A stretch of DNA of 12,791 nt from Alphaproteobacteria bacterium (GTDB lineage: Bacteria > Pseudomonadota > Alphaproteobacteria > Sphingomonadales > Sphingomonadaceae). Shown here piece by piece: positions 1 to 7,124 of the stretch. The position numbers and the translations under genes were made by a program. Within the stretch, counting starts at the first letter, position 1. Every line of letters begins with the position of its first letter. Under the pieces are notes generated by a model. The model saw only the letters and a list, made by a program, of their open reading frames with translations. It made no database searches and had not been told where the DNA came from. Where the stretch lies: NCBI GenBank assembly GCA_018970965.1, contig JAGWVG010000019.1, positions 1 to 12,791 of the forward strand. The letters run 5' to 3'.

Positions 1-57
1 GCCTTGGTGGCCGAACTCGCCAAGCTGGGCCGCGACAGCGTGGTTGGGGGGATTTGA
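1..57 (+). CDS. C-terminal tail of an unidentified upstream gene (partial)
   Basis: Frame 1 is open from the window edge to a TGA at 55-57 and reads ALVAELAKLGRDSVVGGI. This looks like a real protein end (amphipathic helix, then a short strand), but 18 residues cannot identify a family. The 'L..LGR..VVGG' pattern faintly recalls the cobalamin-binding domain of methylmalonyl-CoA mutases. That domain normally continues well past this point, so I do not make that call. It lies on the same strand as the membrane-protein gene that follows. Confidence 0.5.
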   Translation, partial: ALVAELAKLGRDSVVGGI

Positions 58-99
58 GGGCCTAAGCCGCCAAAAGCCTTTCTTCAGACTTTCCGCTTA

Positions 100-122
100 T
101 GCCGAGGCTGGGACACTCGGCA
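100..122 (+). promoter_or_regulatory. Hairpin directly upstream of the membrane-protein start
   Basis: TGCCGAG (100-106) pairs with CTCGGCA (116-122), a 7-bp perfect stem with a 9-base loop ending three bases before ATG 126. The only purine-rich, ribosome-binding-like bases (GAGGCTGGGA, 104-113) lie in the stem and loop. If transcription starts upstream, the structure could limit translation from 126. No T-run follows, so it is unlikely to be the upstream gene's terminator. Its role is inferred. Confidence 0.3.
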
Positions 123-125
123 CAT

Positions 126-1619
126 ATGAAACGCATTAAAACCTGGCATCACAGCGTCCGTTGCAACCAATTCTGCGGCGGCATCGCGCTGGTGGGGTGG
201 ATCGCGCTTGCCTCAGCCTTGCACGCTTGGCTGACATTGCGCGCTCCTTTTTCAGCGATGCGGCCCATCAATAGCGACAGCTTATTCGCTGCACACAGGG
301 CTTGGGCGATATTGCAAGATACACGCGCTACTCTCAGCTTTCCACTTTCGCGCGTTTTGAGCCCATTTGATATGGCTTATGCTTATATTGTTGAATGGGC
401 GGGCCTTGGCTGGCGCGTCGGACAGATTTTTTATGGCCCACTGGTCCTGTTTGGTTTGGCGCTGGCGCTAACGCGCCTTGTGACGCGCTTAAATGGCGTG
501 CCGTTTTTGGACGCGGCGATCCGGTCAGCGGCTTTGCTGGGCGCTGTGATGGCAGCTGCGGCCGCAAGCGATGTCATCGAACACGCGTCGGGATGGTCTT
601 GGCTCTTCATGGTGTTTGCGCCGGTCTATCATGGCAATGGGTTCCTGCTGGCGTTGCTGGCGATGGCTGTGCCAATCGATCAGCCGCGCCGGATTGCGGG
701 GCTCTGTTTTCTAGCAGTCCTGAGTGATGCCCAAGCAATTGGCGTATTCCTATTGCCCTTTTTGCTGAGCACCTATTTGACGCGTGACGCCCTGAGCCCC
801 CGCTGGCGCGAGGTGATGTTGTGGAGCATTGCTGCAGCATTTTTGGGCCTTCTGCTGCTGTCCTTCTTGCCCATATCGGGGGCGGATGGTGCTACATTTC
901 AAGATTATCTGGCCCGGCTCAGGATGAGCCATCACAATTTTCAACCCTTTTTGGCAGATCTGGCTCATCATCCTTGGTTTCTCGTGCCGGTGGGCGGGTC
1001 TGCCTGGCTTGCAATGGCCGCATGGCATGCGCGTCGCGATGCGCCGCAGCGCGATGCAACCCGCATTTTGGTGATGTGCGCCTTAAGCGCATGGGGAAGC
1101 CTGCTCCTAACCTTGTTGGTTTATGAAGGGCCACAAAGCTGGCGGTACGCGCATGCCGCGGTCTGGCTTCCTTTCCTTCTGCTCATCCCAAAATTGCGCC
1201 GGCCCAATCCCTTACTGAGCTGGGCCGCGCTGATTGCAGGGGCATTTGGGTTTTGGACTGCCGCCGAAACCTTCCATCATGACCGCGACCCGCTAGCGCG
1301 CTGCCTGTCGCACCAACTGGGGCTGCGCGCCGGAATGGCCAATTATTGGTATGCGCGAAGCACTGCCGCTGCGACGGATTGGCAACATCACATCACCCCG
1401 ATCGGGCCCGATGGGCGGGGCTGGCGCGTGAACACAGATTACACCTTAAATCGTGTCGATCCCCGTCATCGTGACCGACCAGCACAGTTCAATTTCATCC
1501 TGATGCAAGAGCTTGAGCCTGCAAGGATCGTCCGTGCCTATGGGCCGCCTGCACGGATTGTGACTTGCCCGGGGAGCACCATCTGGGTGTACGAAACATG
1601 GCTGCATGTTTTATCATGA
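126..1619 (+). CDS. Multi-pass membrane protein of unknown function, GT-C-like layout
   Basis: The 497-residue reading starts at ATG 126 (MKRIKTWHH). An in-frame ATG at 99 would add nine residues. The basic N-terminus is followed by a hydrophobic helix near residues 18-38. Further hydrophobic segments lie near 95-120, 130-150, 155-185, 190-215, 230-250, 285-300, 315-335, 345-360 and 365-380. The last ~110 residues are polar and include LGLRAGMANYWYARS and FNFILMQ, with a final YGPPARIVTCPGSTIWVYE stretch. Many membrane helices followed by a soluble C-terminal domain is typical of GT-C glycosyltransferase-like or O-antigen-type proteins. I see no catalytic signature that proves transferase activity, so the function is unknown. 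No strong Shine-Dalgarno precedes either start. A hairpin (100-122) sits just before ATG 126. Codon use looks like the neighbours. Confidence 0.8.
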   Translation: MKRIKTWHHSVRCNQFCGGIALVGWIALASALHAWLTLRAPFSAMRPINSDSLFAAHRAWAILQDTRATLSFPLSRVLSPFDMAYAYIVEWAGLGWRVGQIFYGPLVLFGLALALTRLVTRLNGVPFLDAAIRSAALLGAVMAAAAASDVIEHASGWSWLFMVFAPVYHGNGFLLALLAMAVPIDQPRRIAGLCFLAVLSDAQAIGVFLLPFLLSTYLTRDALSPRWREVMLWSIAAAFLGLLLLSFLPISGADGATFQDYLARLRMSHHNFQPFLADLAHHPWFLVPVGGSAWLAMAAWHARRDAPQRDATRILVMCALSAWGSLLLTLLVYEGPQSWRYAHAAVWLPFLLLIPKLRRPNPLLSWAALIAGAFGFWTAAETFHHDRDPLARCLSHQLGLRAGMANYWYARSTAAATDWQHHITPIGPDGRGWRVNTDYTLNRVDPRHRDRPAQFNFILMQELEPARIVRAYGPPARIVTCPGSTIWVYETWLHVLS

Positions 1620-1713
1620 CGGCCACAGCAACGCGGGCATTTTGTTCCGCAAGCCGCAGTCCCCCTCCTCAGCCCAGCCCGGCAGCAGACAGATGCCCTG
1701 ATAAAATTAGGAG

Positions 1714-1738
1714 AAGCGCGCAGTCGGCAAGCGCTTTT
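1714..1738. terminator. Possible bidirectional terminator between membrane gene and tRNA-Gly
   Basis: AAGCGC (1714-1719) and GCGCTT (1731-1736) form a 6-bp inverted repeat with an 11-base loop. On the plus strand the stem runs into TTTT (1735-1738), which would serve the membrane-protein gene. On the minus strand it begins right after the tRNA CCA end, and a TTTT (within 1703-1707) follows about eight bases after the stem. The rest of 1620-1713 holds nothing I can assign. The stem is short, so confidence is low. Confidence 0.35.
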
Positions 1739-1811
1739 GGAGCGGGTGAAGGGAATCGAACCCTCGTCTTAAGCTTGGGAAGCTTCTGCTCTACCATTGA
1801 GCTACACCCGC
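1738..1811 (-). tRNA. tRNA-Gly(CCC)
   Basis: Read on the minus strand, this is a complete cloverleaf. The acceptor stem GCGGGTG pairs with CACCCGC. The D arm is GCTC-AATGGTA-GAGC, the anticodon arm GAAGC-TTCCCAA-GCTTA, the variable loop AGAC and the T arm GAGGG-TTCGATT-CCCTT. The discriminator base is T, and CCA is encoded (TGG at 1738-1740). Loop positions 34-36 are CCC, which reads GGG glycine codons. The first anticodon-stem pair (27-43) is G-A, a mismatch shared with the second tRNA-Gly in this window. The gene faces away from rpmI. A weak TTGACG box lies 36 bases upstream. Confidence 0.96.
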
Positions 1812-1824
1812 TGGGGTGGAGCGC

Positions 1825-1852
1825 CCCTGCCATGCTGGCGCAGAGTCGTCAA
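1825..1852 (-). promoter_or_regulatory. Weak candidate promoter of tRNA-Gly(CCC)
   Basis: On the minus strand, TTGACG (1852-1847) is followed after 16 bases by GCAGGG (1830-1825). The -10 is not canonical. The same arrangement, TTGACG then 17 bases then GCAAGG, occurs upstream of the second tRNA-Gly, which is the only reason to list it. It would start transcription just before the mature tRNA 5' end. Confidence 0.25.
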
Positions 1853-1880
1853 CTAAGGCGGTTTATGTGGGTGTGGGGAC

Positions 1881-1907
1881 TTGCCTTTTTCGACACATCG
1901 GCATAAC
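1881..1907 (+). promoter_or_regulatory. Candidate promoter of the rpmI-rplT(-pheST) operon
   Basis: TTGCCT (1881-1886) and CATAAC (1902-1907) are separated by 15 bases. This is the best -35/-10-like pair between the tRNA and rpmI. The spacing is short and both boxes are degenerate. It would leave a leader of roughly 85 bases before the rpmI start. Inferred only. Confidence 0.3.
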
Positions 1908-1998
1908 AGCCCGCTCTTCCGCACGATTGTAATGCGATCGGCCTGGCTGAAAGGGCTGCCATGGCTGATGCGAAATCGTCGAACTTGAAAGGACGAAA
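1907..1998 (+). promoter_or_regulatory. Structured leader and RBS of rpmI
   Basis: The stretch before the rpmI ATG contains two inverted repeats: CAGCCC (1907-1912) with GGGCTG (1953-1958), and TCGTC (1976-1980) with GACGA (1992-1996). The second spans the Shine-Dalgarno AAAGGA (1988-1993), so closing it would hide the ribosome-binding site. L20 represses its own operon through the leader in E. coli and Bacillus. Whether this leader works that way is a guess from the folding potential. Confidence 0.3.
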
Positions 1999-2202
1999 AT
2001 GCCCAAACTGAAGACGAAGAGCGGCGTTAAGAAGCGCTTCAAGATGACCGCTACCGGCAAGCTGAAGCACGGCGTTGCTGGCAAGCGCCACCGCCTGATT
2101 AGCCATAACGGCAAGTATATCCGCCAAAATCGCGGCACCTCTGTGTTGTCCGATGCCGATACGGCAACGGTCAAGGCATGGGCCCCCTACGGCCTGAAGT
2201 AA
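1999..2202 (+). CDS. rpmI: 50S ribosomal protein bL35
   Basis: This 67-residue, very basic protein starts [14 protein letters not shown] and contains the family's GKRHRLISH and [12 protein letters not shown] segments, at the usual bL35 length. It is a structural protein of the large ribosomal subunit. The start is set by AAAGGA five bases upstream of the ATG. It is the first gene of the cluster, 13 bases before rplT, and the pairing of L35 with L20 is near universal in bacteria. infC, often upstream in other bacteria, is not here; a tRNA on the opposite strand occupies that position. Confidence 0.98.
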   Translation: MPKLKTKSGVKKRFKMTATGKLKHGVAGKRHRLISHNGKYIRQNRGTSVLSDADTATVKAWAPYGLK

Positions 2203-2215
2203 GGAGCGCTAGACC

Positions 2216-2581
2216 ATGTCACGCATTAAGCGCGGTACAACCACGCACGCCAAGCATAAGCGCATCCTGAAGGACGCGAAGGGCTATTATGGCCGCCGTA
2301 AGAATACGATTCGCATTGCGCGTCAGGCCGTCGAAAAGGCTGGCCAATACGCCTATCGCGACCGCAAGGCGAAAAAGCGCACCTTCCGCGCGCTTTGGAT
2401 TCAGCGTATCAACGCTGCTGTCCGCGCCGAAGGCCTGACCTATGGCCTGTTCATGCATGGCCTGAAGCTGGCCGGCGTTGAACTGGACCGCAAGGTTCTG
2501 GCCGATCTCGCCATGAACGAAGCTGGTGCATTTAGCGCCATCATCGCGCAGGCGAAGGCGGCGCTGCCCAAGGCAGCTTAA
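2216..2581 (+). CDS. rplT: 50S ribosomal protein bL20
   Basis: This 121-residue basic protein opens [18 protein letters not shown] and contains [23 protein letters not shown] and a typical [16 protein letters not shown] segment. It shows the expected long basic N-terminal extension and globular C-terminal half ([12 protein letters not shown]). L20 binds 23S rRNA early in large-subunit assembly, and in several bacteria it represses its own operon. The Shine-Dalgarno AAGGAG (2201-2206) overlaps the rpmI stop region, nine bases before the ATG, so the two genes are tightly coupled. A strong hairpin follows 24 bases after the stop. Confidence 0.98.
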   Translation: MSRIKRGTTTHAKHKRILKDAKGYYGRRKNTIRIARQAVEKAGQYAYRDRKAKKRTFRALWIQRINAAVRAEGLTYGLFMHGLKLAGVELDRKVLADLAMNEAGAFSAIIAQAKAALPKAA

Positions 2582-2605
2582 CGATCCACTTTCGTGAATG
2601 CGCAC

Positions 2606-2645
2606 ATGGGCGTGAACGGTGCTTGCCGTTCGCGCCCATTTGCTT
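2606..2645 (+). terminator. Strong hairpin between rplT and pheS: terminator or attenuator
   Basis: ATGGGCGTGAACGG (2606-2619) pairs with CCGTTCGCGCCCAT (2626-2639): 14 bp with one G-T wobble, around the 6-base loop TGCTTG. The stem is followed by TTTGCTTAT, a broken T-run. The arrangement is that of an intrinsic terminator. It lies 24 bases after rplT and ends 20 bases before the pheS ATG, so it would end most rpmI-rplT transcripts or act as an attenuator for pheST. I see no Phe-rich leader peptide. Confidence 0.75.
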
Positions 2646-2659
2646 ATCAGGCACAGGCT

Positions 2660-3742
2660 ATGACCGATCTTGCATCTTTGAACGCACAGGCGCTGGCCGC
2701 CATTGACGCTGCCGCATCGTTGGACGCGCTGGAAGCTGTCCGCATTGAAACCTTGGGCAAGCAAGGCAGTGTCACTGCGCTGCTGAAATCTTTGGGCCAA
2801 ATGTCTCCTGAAGAACGCCAGACCCAAGGCCCGGCGATCAACGGTCTGCGCGAAGCGGTGACCAGCGCGATTGCGGCAAAGAAGGACGCACTCGAAAGCG
2901 CGGCGCTCAACGCCCGGCTGGCGACCGAGCGGCTGGATATGACGCTGCCCGCGCCCGATGCGCACGCAGGCTCGGTCCACCCCGTAAGCCAAGTGATGGA
3001 TGAGCTGGCCGAAATTTTTGCCGATATGGGCTTTGCGGTCGCCGAAGGCCCGGAAATCGAAGATGATTGGCATAATTTCACCGCGCTCAACATCCCAGAG
3101 ACGCATCCGGCGCGCGCGATGCATGACACCTTCTACTTCCCTGAAGACGCAGGTGAAGAGGCCAAGCAGATGCTGCTGCGCACGCACACCTCGCCCGTGC
3201 AAATCCGCACGATGCTCAATCAAAAGCCGCCCATTCGCGTGATTGCGCCGGGCCGCGTCTATCGATCAGACAGCGATGCCACGCACACGCCGATGTTCCA
3301 CCAGATTGAAGGCCTTGTGATTGATAAGGGCATTCATATGGGGCATTTGAAATGGACGCTGGAGACGTTCCTCAAAGCCTTTTTTGAGCGCGATGATGTC
3401 GTGCTGCGGCTGCGGCCCAGCTATTTTCCCTTTACCGAGCCAAGTGCCGAAGTGGATGTGGGCTATACCCTCGTGAACGGCAAGCGCGTCATTGGTGGGT
3501 CTGAAGGCTGGATGGAAGTTTTGGGCTCTGGCATGGTCCATCCGCGCGTGATTGCGGCCTGCGGCCTCGACCCCAATGAATATCAAGGCTTTGCCTTTGG
3601 CACCGGCGTCGACCGGCTGGCCATGCTGAAATATGGGATGGATGATTTGCGCGCCTTTTTCGATGGTGATCTGCGCTGGCTGAAACATTATGGCTTTGCA
3701 GCGCTGGATGTCCCCACATTGAGCGGGGGAGTAGGCGCATGA
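2660..3742 (+). CDS. pheS: Phenylalanyl-tRNA synthetase alpha subunit
   Basis: The 360-residue product is the catalytic alpha chain of the cytoplasmic alpha2-beta2 enzyme that charges tRNA-Phe. The N-terminal coiled-coil tRNA-binding region (about 1-90) precedes a class II catalytic core. Visible there are HPVSQV, the AMHDTFYF segment, motif 2 ([12 protein letters not shown], about 213-224), the [10 protein letters not shown] strand and motif 3 ([17 protein letters not shown], 310-326). The frame is open 22 codons further upstream, to GTG 2594. That extension is translated hairpin sequence and is not like PheS, so ATG 2660 ([10 protein letters not shown]) is chosen; its RBS (CAGGCACAGG) is weak. 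The last codons overlap pheT as ATGA, indicating translational coupling. A hairpin just upstream may attenuate expression. Confidence 0.98.
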   Translation: MTDLASLNAQALAAIDAAASLDALEAVRIETLGKQGSVTALLKSLGQMSPEERQTQGPAINGLREAVTSAIAAKKDALESAALNARLATERLDMTLPAPDAHAGSVHPVSQVMDELAEIFADMGFAVAEGPEIEDDWHNFTALNIPETHPARAMHDTFYFPEDAGEEAKQMLLRTHTSPVQIRTMLNQKPPIRVIAPGRVYRSDSDATHTPMFHQIEGLVIDKGIHMGHLKWTLETFLKAFFERDDVVLRLRPSYFPFTEPSAEVDVGYTLVNGKRVIGGSEGWMEVLGSGMVHPRVIAACGLDPNEYQGFAFGTGVDRLAMLKYGMDDLRAFFDGDLRWLKHYGFAALDVPTLSGGVGA

Positions 3743-6108
3743 AATTCTCCCTCTCATGGCTGAAAGAGCATCTCGATACGGATGCCGATATTCAGGGCGT
3801 GGCGGACGCGCTGAACCGCATTGGCCTTGAAGTTGAAGGCATTGAAAACCCGGCGGAAAAGCTGAAAGGCTTTACCGTTGCCAAGGTGCTGACGGCGGAC
3901 CGCCACCCACAGGCCGATAAGCTGCAAGTGCTGACCGTGGATGCGGGCCAAGGGCCTTTGCAAGTGGTCTGCGGCGCACCCAATGCGCGCGCCGGCTTAG
4001 TTGGGGTCTTTGGCGTCGAAGGCGCGGTTGTCCCTGCCAATGGCATGGTTTTGAAAAAGGCCGCCATTCGCGGTGTCGAGTCCAATGGCATGATGTGTTC
4101 GACGCGCGAGCTGGAATTGGGCGATGATCATGACGGCATCATCGAACTGCCCAACGACGCGCCAATTGGCACGGCCTTTGCCGATTATGCCCAGTTGGAT
4201 GATCCCATTATTGATGTCGCCATCACGCCCAATCGGCAGGATTGCATGGGCGTGCGCGGCATTGCGCGCGATTTGGCGGCAGCGGGCCTTGGCACGCTAA
4301 AGGCGCTCAACGTCCCATCAATTAGCGGCAGCTTCCCCTGCCCCACCGAGATCCGCATTGCCGACCCAGAAGGCTGCCCGGCCTTTTATGGCCGCGTTGT
4401 GCGCAGCGTGACCAATGGCGAAAGCCCAGATTGGATGCAGGCGCGCCTCAAGGCCGCGGGCCAACGCCCGATTTCCGCGCTGGTCGATATCACCAATTAT
4501 GTGATGCTTGATCATGGTCGGCCCAGCCATGCTTATGATCTGGCCAAGCTGACCGGCGCTGTTTCCGCCCGCCGCGCAGCGGACGGAGAGACTGCCACCG
4601 CGCTCAACGGCAAGGACTATACGCTGACCGCCAACATGACAGTGATTGCCGATGAAGCGGGCGTGCATGACATTGCCGGCATCATGGGTGGAGAACATTC
4701 GGGCTGTGCCGAAACCACACGCGACGTGTTGTTGGAAGTCGCCTATTTCACGCCAGAGCGGATTGCGAAGACCGGCCAATCCCTCGCCCTGACGTCTGAC
4801 GCGCGCAGCCGCTTTGAACGCGGTGTGGACCCTGCCTTTTTAGAGGATGGGTTGGCCGTGCTGACCGGCCTCATCCTCGACATCTGCGGCGGTGAAGCGT
4901 CTGAAATTGTCCGCGCGGGCGAACCGCCACTGGCGCAAAAAACGCTGAGCTATGATTTCGGCCTTTGTGCGCGTTTGGGCGGCATTGATGTGCCACAAGA
5001 TAAGCAGACAGCCATTCTGACCTCTTTGGGTTTCGCCGTTGCAGGCAATCAAGTCACTGTGCCGACGTGGCGTCGCGATGTGGATGGCCCAGCCGATTTG
5101 GTGGAAGAAGTCATCCGCATCATTGGGCTCGACAACGTCCCGTCAACAGCACTGCCGCGTGCGGAAGGCGTGGCTAAGCCCACCGCAACCCCCATGCAAA
5201 AGGTCGAGCGCCGCATGCGCCGCACGGCCGCTGCACGCGGGCTGAACGAAGCCATCAACTGGTCTTTCCTACCAGAAGCGCAAGCTGCTGTGTTTGGCGG
5301 CGGCACATGGACGCTGGCCAACCCGATTAGCGAGGACATGAAAGTCATGCGTCCCTCGCTGCTGCCGGGCCTCCTGTCTGCTGCGGGCCGCAATTTGGAC
5401 CGGGGGGCAAGCTCTGTCCGCCTGTTTGAACTGGGCCGCCGCTATCTGGCCGACGGCGAAAAGCTGACCTTGGGGCTTGTGCTGGCGGGCGAACGCCAAG
5501 CGCGGGGCTGGGCCAGCGGCAAGGCGCACTGCTTTGACCCCTATGACATCAAGGCCGAAGTTATGGCGCTGCTCGCAGCTGCCGGAGCGCCTGTCGATAA
5601 TCTGCAAGTGATGGGCGACGCGGGCGACCATTTCCACCCCGGCCAATCCGCCACGCTGCGCCTGGGGCCGAAAACCATCCTTGCCAGCTTTGGCGCGCTC
5701 CACCCCAATGCTGCCAAGGCCTTTGATCTGGATGGCGCGGTGATGGCCGCCGAAATCTATCTCGATGCCATCCCCGCCAAACGCGGCGGCGGCAATGGCT
5801 TTATGCGCCCAGCCTATACGCCGCCCGCACTGCAAGCCGTGACGCGCGATTTTGCTTTCTTGGTGCCCTCTGACCTTCCCGCCGGCGATCTCGTCCGCGT
5901 GATTAAGGGATCAGATAAGGACAATATCACCGCAGCCCGCCTGTTCGACCAGTTTATGGGCGCTGGCGTGCCCGAGGGGCAAAAATCGCTGGCGATCGAA
6001 GTGACACTTCAGCCCGCTGAGAAAAGCTATGGCGAAGAGGATTTGAAAGCCATTGCCGAGCGCGTGGTGGCGGCAGCGTCGAAGCTGGGGGCCGTGCTGC
6101 GGGGGTGA
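3739..6108 (+). CDS. pheT: Phenylalanyl-tRNA synthetase beta subunit
   Basis: At 789 residues this is the normal full length for the bacterial beta chain, partner of PheS. In order it shows: the N-terminal [13 protein letters not shown] segment; an EMAP-type OB-fold tRNA-binding domain (about 40-150, with [17 protein letters not shown] and DGIIELP); the [18 protein letters not shown] helix; B3/B4 editing domain (about 205-370, [29 protein letters not shown]); the B5 domain (about 400-475); a degenerate class II core (SRFERGVDP upstream of it, then WSFLPEAQ and [19 protein letters not shown]); and the C-terminal FDX-ACB anticodon-binding domain (about 697-789, [25 protein letters not shown]). 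The start overlaps the pheS stop by four bases. Its stop lies three bases from the CCA end of a convergent tRNA-Gly, so there is no room for a terminator of its own. Confidence 0.98.
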   Translation: MKFSLSWLKEHLDTDADIQGVADALNRIGLEVEGIENPAEKLKGFTVAKVLTADRHPQADKLQVLTVDAGQGPLQVVCGAPNARAGLVGVFGVEGAVVPANGMVLKKAAIRGVESNGMMCSTRELELGDDHDGIIELPNDAPIGTAFADYAQLDDPIIDVAITPNRQDCMGVRGIARDLAAAGLGTLKALNVPSISGSFPCPTEIRIADPEGCPAFYGRVVRSVTNGESPDWMQARLKAAGQRPISALVDITNYVMLDHGRPSHAYDLAKLTGAVSARRAADGETATALNGKDYTLTANMTVIADEAGVHDIAGIMGGEHSGCAETTRDVLLEVAYFTPERIAKTGQSLALTSDARSRFERGVDPAFLEDGLAVLTGLILDICGGEASEIVRAGEPPLAQKTLSYDFGLCARLGGIDVPQDKQTAILTSLGFAVAGNQVTVPTWRRDVDGPADLVEEVIRIIGLDNVPSTALPRAEGVAKPTATPMQKVERRMRRTAAARGLNEAINWSFLPEAQAAVFGGGTWTLANPISEDMKVMRPSLLPGLLSAAGRNLDRGASSVRLFELGRRYLADGEKLTLGLVLAGERQARGWASGKAHCFDPYDIKAEVMALLAAAGAPVDNLQVMGDAGDHFHPGQSATLRLGPKTILASFGALHPNAAKAFDLDGAVMAAEIYLDAIPAKRGGGNGFMRPAYTPPALQAVTRDFAFLVPSDLPAGDLVRVIKGSDKDNITAARLFDQFMGAGVPEGQKSLAIEVTLQPAEKSYGEEDLKAIAERVVAAASKLGAVLRG

Positions 6109-6111
6109 GGC

Positions 6112-6185
6112 TGGAGCGGGTGAAGGGAATCGAACCCTCGTCGTAAGCTTGGAAGGCTTCTGCTCTACCATTGAGCTACACCCGC
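6112..6185 (-). tRNA. tRNA-Gly(TCC)
   Basis: A complete cloverleaf on the minus strand: acceptor GCGGGTG/CACCCGC, D arm GCTC-AATGGTA-GAGC, anticodon arm GAAGC-CTTCCAA-GCTTA, variable CGAC, T arm GAGGG-TTCGATT-CCCTT, discriminator T and encoded CCA (TGG at 6112-6114). The anticodon is TCC, reading GGA and, by wobble, GGG. It differs from the tRNA-Gly at 1738-1811 only at positions 32, 34 and 44, and shares its G-A mismatch at the top of the anticodon stem. It faces pheT tail to tail across three bases. Confidence 0.96.
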
Positions 6186-6215
6186 AACGCATCGAGGGGC
6201 CATGCCATCCTCTTG

Positions 6216-6270
6216 CGCAGCGCGGCCTTGCCACTTTGGGCAGGCGCGCGTCAAGCATTTCTGCGCTGCG
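6216..6270. repeat. Nested inverted repeat between DUF3429 gene and tRNA-Gly
   Basis: CGCAGCGC (6216-6223) is an exact inverted copy of GCGCTGCG (6263-6270). Between them, CTTGCC (6227-6232) can pair with GGCAGG (6239-6244). This gives a two-level hairpin in the 93 bases between the tRNA and the DUF3429 stop. No T-run follows on the minus strand, so an intrinsic terminator is not clear. The region also contains the weak TTGACG box of the tRNA. It could be a Rho-dependent end or an RNA processing site; this is inference. Confidence 0.35.
6226..6254 (-). promoter_or_regulatory. Weak candidate promoter of tRNA-Gly(TCC)
   Basis: On the minus strand, TTGACG (6254-6249) is followed after 17 bases by GCAAGG (6231-6226). 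The -10 is poor. It is listed because the first tRNA-Gly has a matching TTGACG with GCAGGG 16 bases on. It would give a short leader, about 28-35 bases, before the mature 5' end. Confidence 0.25.
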
Positions 6271-6278
6271 TGCGGTGA

Positions 6279-6743
6279 TTAAGGCTGGATCAGGAAGGTC
6301 GCAGCCGCCAGCAGCGCGGTAAGTGCGCCAAGGCCCAAAGACAAGTTACGGCGCAGCGCCAGCCAGCCTTGTGGCAGGCTGAGCGTTAACGCCATTTCTC
6401 GATCCACCAGCGGGCTGATCAGCAAGCAGACAGCGATGATGGCAAGCGATGGCCCCGGCCAGCTCCACCCGAAAATCCAGGGCAGATAGGCAGCAAGTGA
6501 AATCAGGCTGGGCAAAACGCCCGCGACATAGAGCCAGCGAGGGGCATGCGGGTTGCTAATGCCAAGGCCCCACCAGACGCCGCCCAAAAAGCTGAAAATC
6601 AGTGCGGCATAGCCAAAGCCACCCGCAAGCGCCGTCCAACGCAGCCCTTCATCACTCAGCAGCAACACAGCAAAAATCTGCGGAAGCAGCCCCGCATAGC
6701 CCAAGAAGCGTGCGCGCCCATCAAGAAAAGAAGCCGTCATCAT
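6279..6743 (-). CDS. DUF3429 family membrane protein
   Basis: This 154-residue protein has four or five hydrophobic helices (about 11-30, 38-62, 69-88, 90-108, 130-152). The glycine-rich SFLGGVWWG motif near residues 50-58 is what I recognise from the DUF3429 family of small inner-membrane proteins, whose function is unknown. It starts MMTASFLDGRARFLGYAGLLPQ; the second ATG (6740) is equally possible, and neither has a clear Shine-Dalgarno. It is the second gene of a minus-strand unit, 32 bases after the DUF2256 stop, so it is probably co-transcribed with it. The pair lies back to back with a blue-light regulator, which hints at a light or oxidative-stress role. That link is inference from position only. 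Confidence 0.82.
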   Translation of the reverse strand: MMTASFLDGRARFLGYAGLLPQIFAVLLLSDEGLRWTALAGGFGYAALIFSFLGGVWWGLGISNPHAPRWLYVAGVLPSLISLAAYLPWIFGWSWPGPSLAIIAVCLLISPLVDREMALTLSLPQGWLALRRNLSLGLGALTALLAAATFLIQP

Positions 6744-6775
6744 TATGAAATTATGCCTTTACCTATAGGGTTGGA

Positions 6776-6925
6776 TCAAGCCTGACGACCTGTGCGGCGG
6801 CATTTGTCGGAACAATAGACGACATTCTCCCAATCGCGTGCCCATTTCTTGCGCCAGACAAAGGGGCGCGCGCAAACCGGGCAAAGCTTTTGCGGAAGAT
6901 CTGACTTTTGCCGCATCCGGGGCAT
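6776..6925 (-). CDS. DUF2256 small zinc-ribbon-like protein
   Basis: The 49-residue product begins [18 protein letters not shown]. Four cysteines, C15-x2-C18 and C38-x3-C42, surround the hallmark [20 protein letters not shown] core of DUF2256, implying zinc binding. Its function is unknown. The frame extends 16 codons upstream to ATG 6973. I choose ATG 6925 because AAAGGA lies eight bases before it and because the family begins close to the KSxLP segment. It is probably the first gene of a unit with the DUF3429 gene and is divergent from the LOV-HTH gene. DUF2256 genes are, as I recall, often found next to cryptochrome/photolyase genes, which would suit a light-related neighbourhood. Confidence 0.85.
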   Translation of the reverse strand: MPRMRQKSDLPQKLCPVCARPFVWRKKWARDWENVVYCSDKCRRTGRQA

Positions 6926-7124
6926 GAAGCGCGTCCTTTGGAAGTTTAAAAAGGGCTGATTTTGGGGAGACATCCCCCCTCAACCCTTGAAAAAGCGAAG
7001 AGGGCTTCAATCTAAGCCCAAAAAGGTCTACGTTAACCCGAGCGAATGGCCATATTGGCAACAAGGGATGCCCCCCTTGCCCGGTATCAGCCAATCCCGG
7101 CTGCAAAGCGTAAGGGGAATTATT
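6926..7124. promoter_or_regulatory. Divergent control region between DUF2256 and LOV-HTH genes
   Basis: With the starts chosen here, about 200 bases separate the two divergent genes. The region holds GGGGA-gacat-style dyad symmetry (6964-6968 with TCCCC 6973-6977), a CAAGGG/CCCTTG inverted repeat (7062-7067, 7074-7079), and GACCTTT on the minus strand (7028-7022). GACCTTT also occurs in the palindrome downstream of the LOV gene. No convincing sigma70 boxes stand out. If the LOV protein really starts at TTG 6987 or ATG 7068, the region would be shorter. Confidence 0.4.

Noticed and set aside
1..57. Identification of the left-edge fragment as methylmalonyl-CoA mutase
   Set aside because: Only a short pattern matches, and the protein stops where that domain should continue.
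1565..1906. Plus-strand frame running from the membrane gene end across the tRNA
   Set aside because: It reads through an unambiguous tRNA gene and overlaps the end of the membrane-protein gene; no RBS and no family resemblance.
2594..2659. 22-codon N-terminal extension of PheS, or a leader peptide for pheST
   Set aside because: The extension is made of hairpin sequence and is unlike PheS N-termini. It contains only one Phe, so it is not a Phe-rich attenuator peptide.
2219..3223. Long minus-strand frame (334 codons) opposite rplT and pheS
   Set aside because: It lies antisense to two certain genes, has an Arg/Gln/His-rich composition typical of a shadow frame in GC-rich DNA, and resembles no protein family I know.
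6053..6322. Plus-strand frame across the pheT end and second tRNA
   Set aside because: It includes the antisense of the tRNA, so its resemblance to the 1565-1906 frame (EGNRTLV...FCSTIELHP) only reflects the two similar tRNA genes.
6926..6973. 16-residue N-terminal extension of the DUF2256 protein
   Set aside because: ATG 6925 has a good AAAGGA site and gives the usual family start; the extension would bury that site.
6987..7124. Longer N-terminus for the LOV-HTH protein from TTG 6987 or ATG 7068
   Set aside because: Neither start has a Shine-Dalgarno. The added residues (Lys/Pro-rich, then low complexity) do not resemble EL222, whereas TTG 7125 has AAGGGG at ideal spacing.
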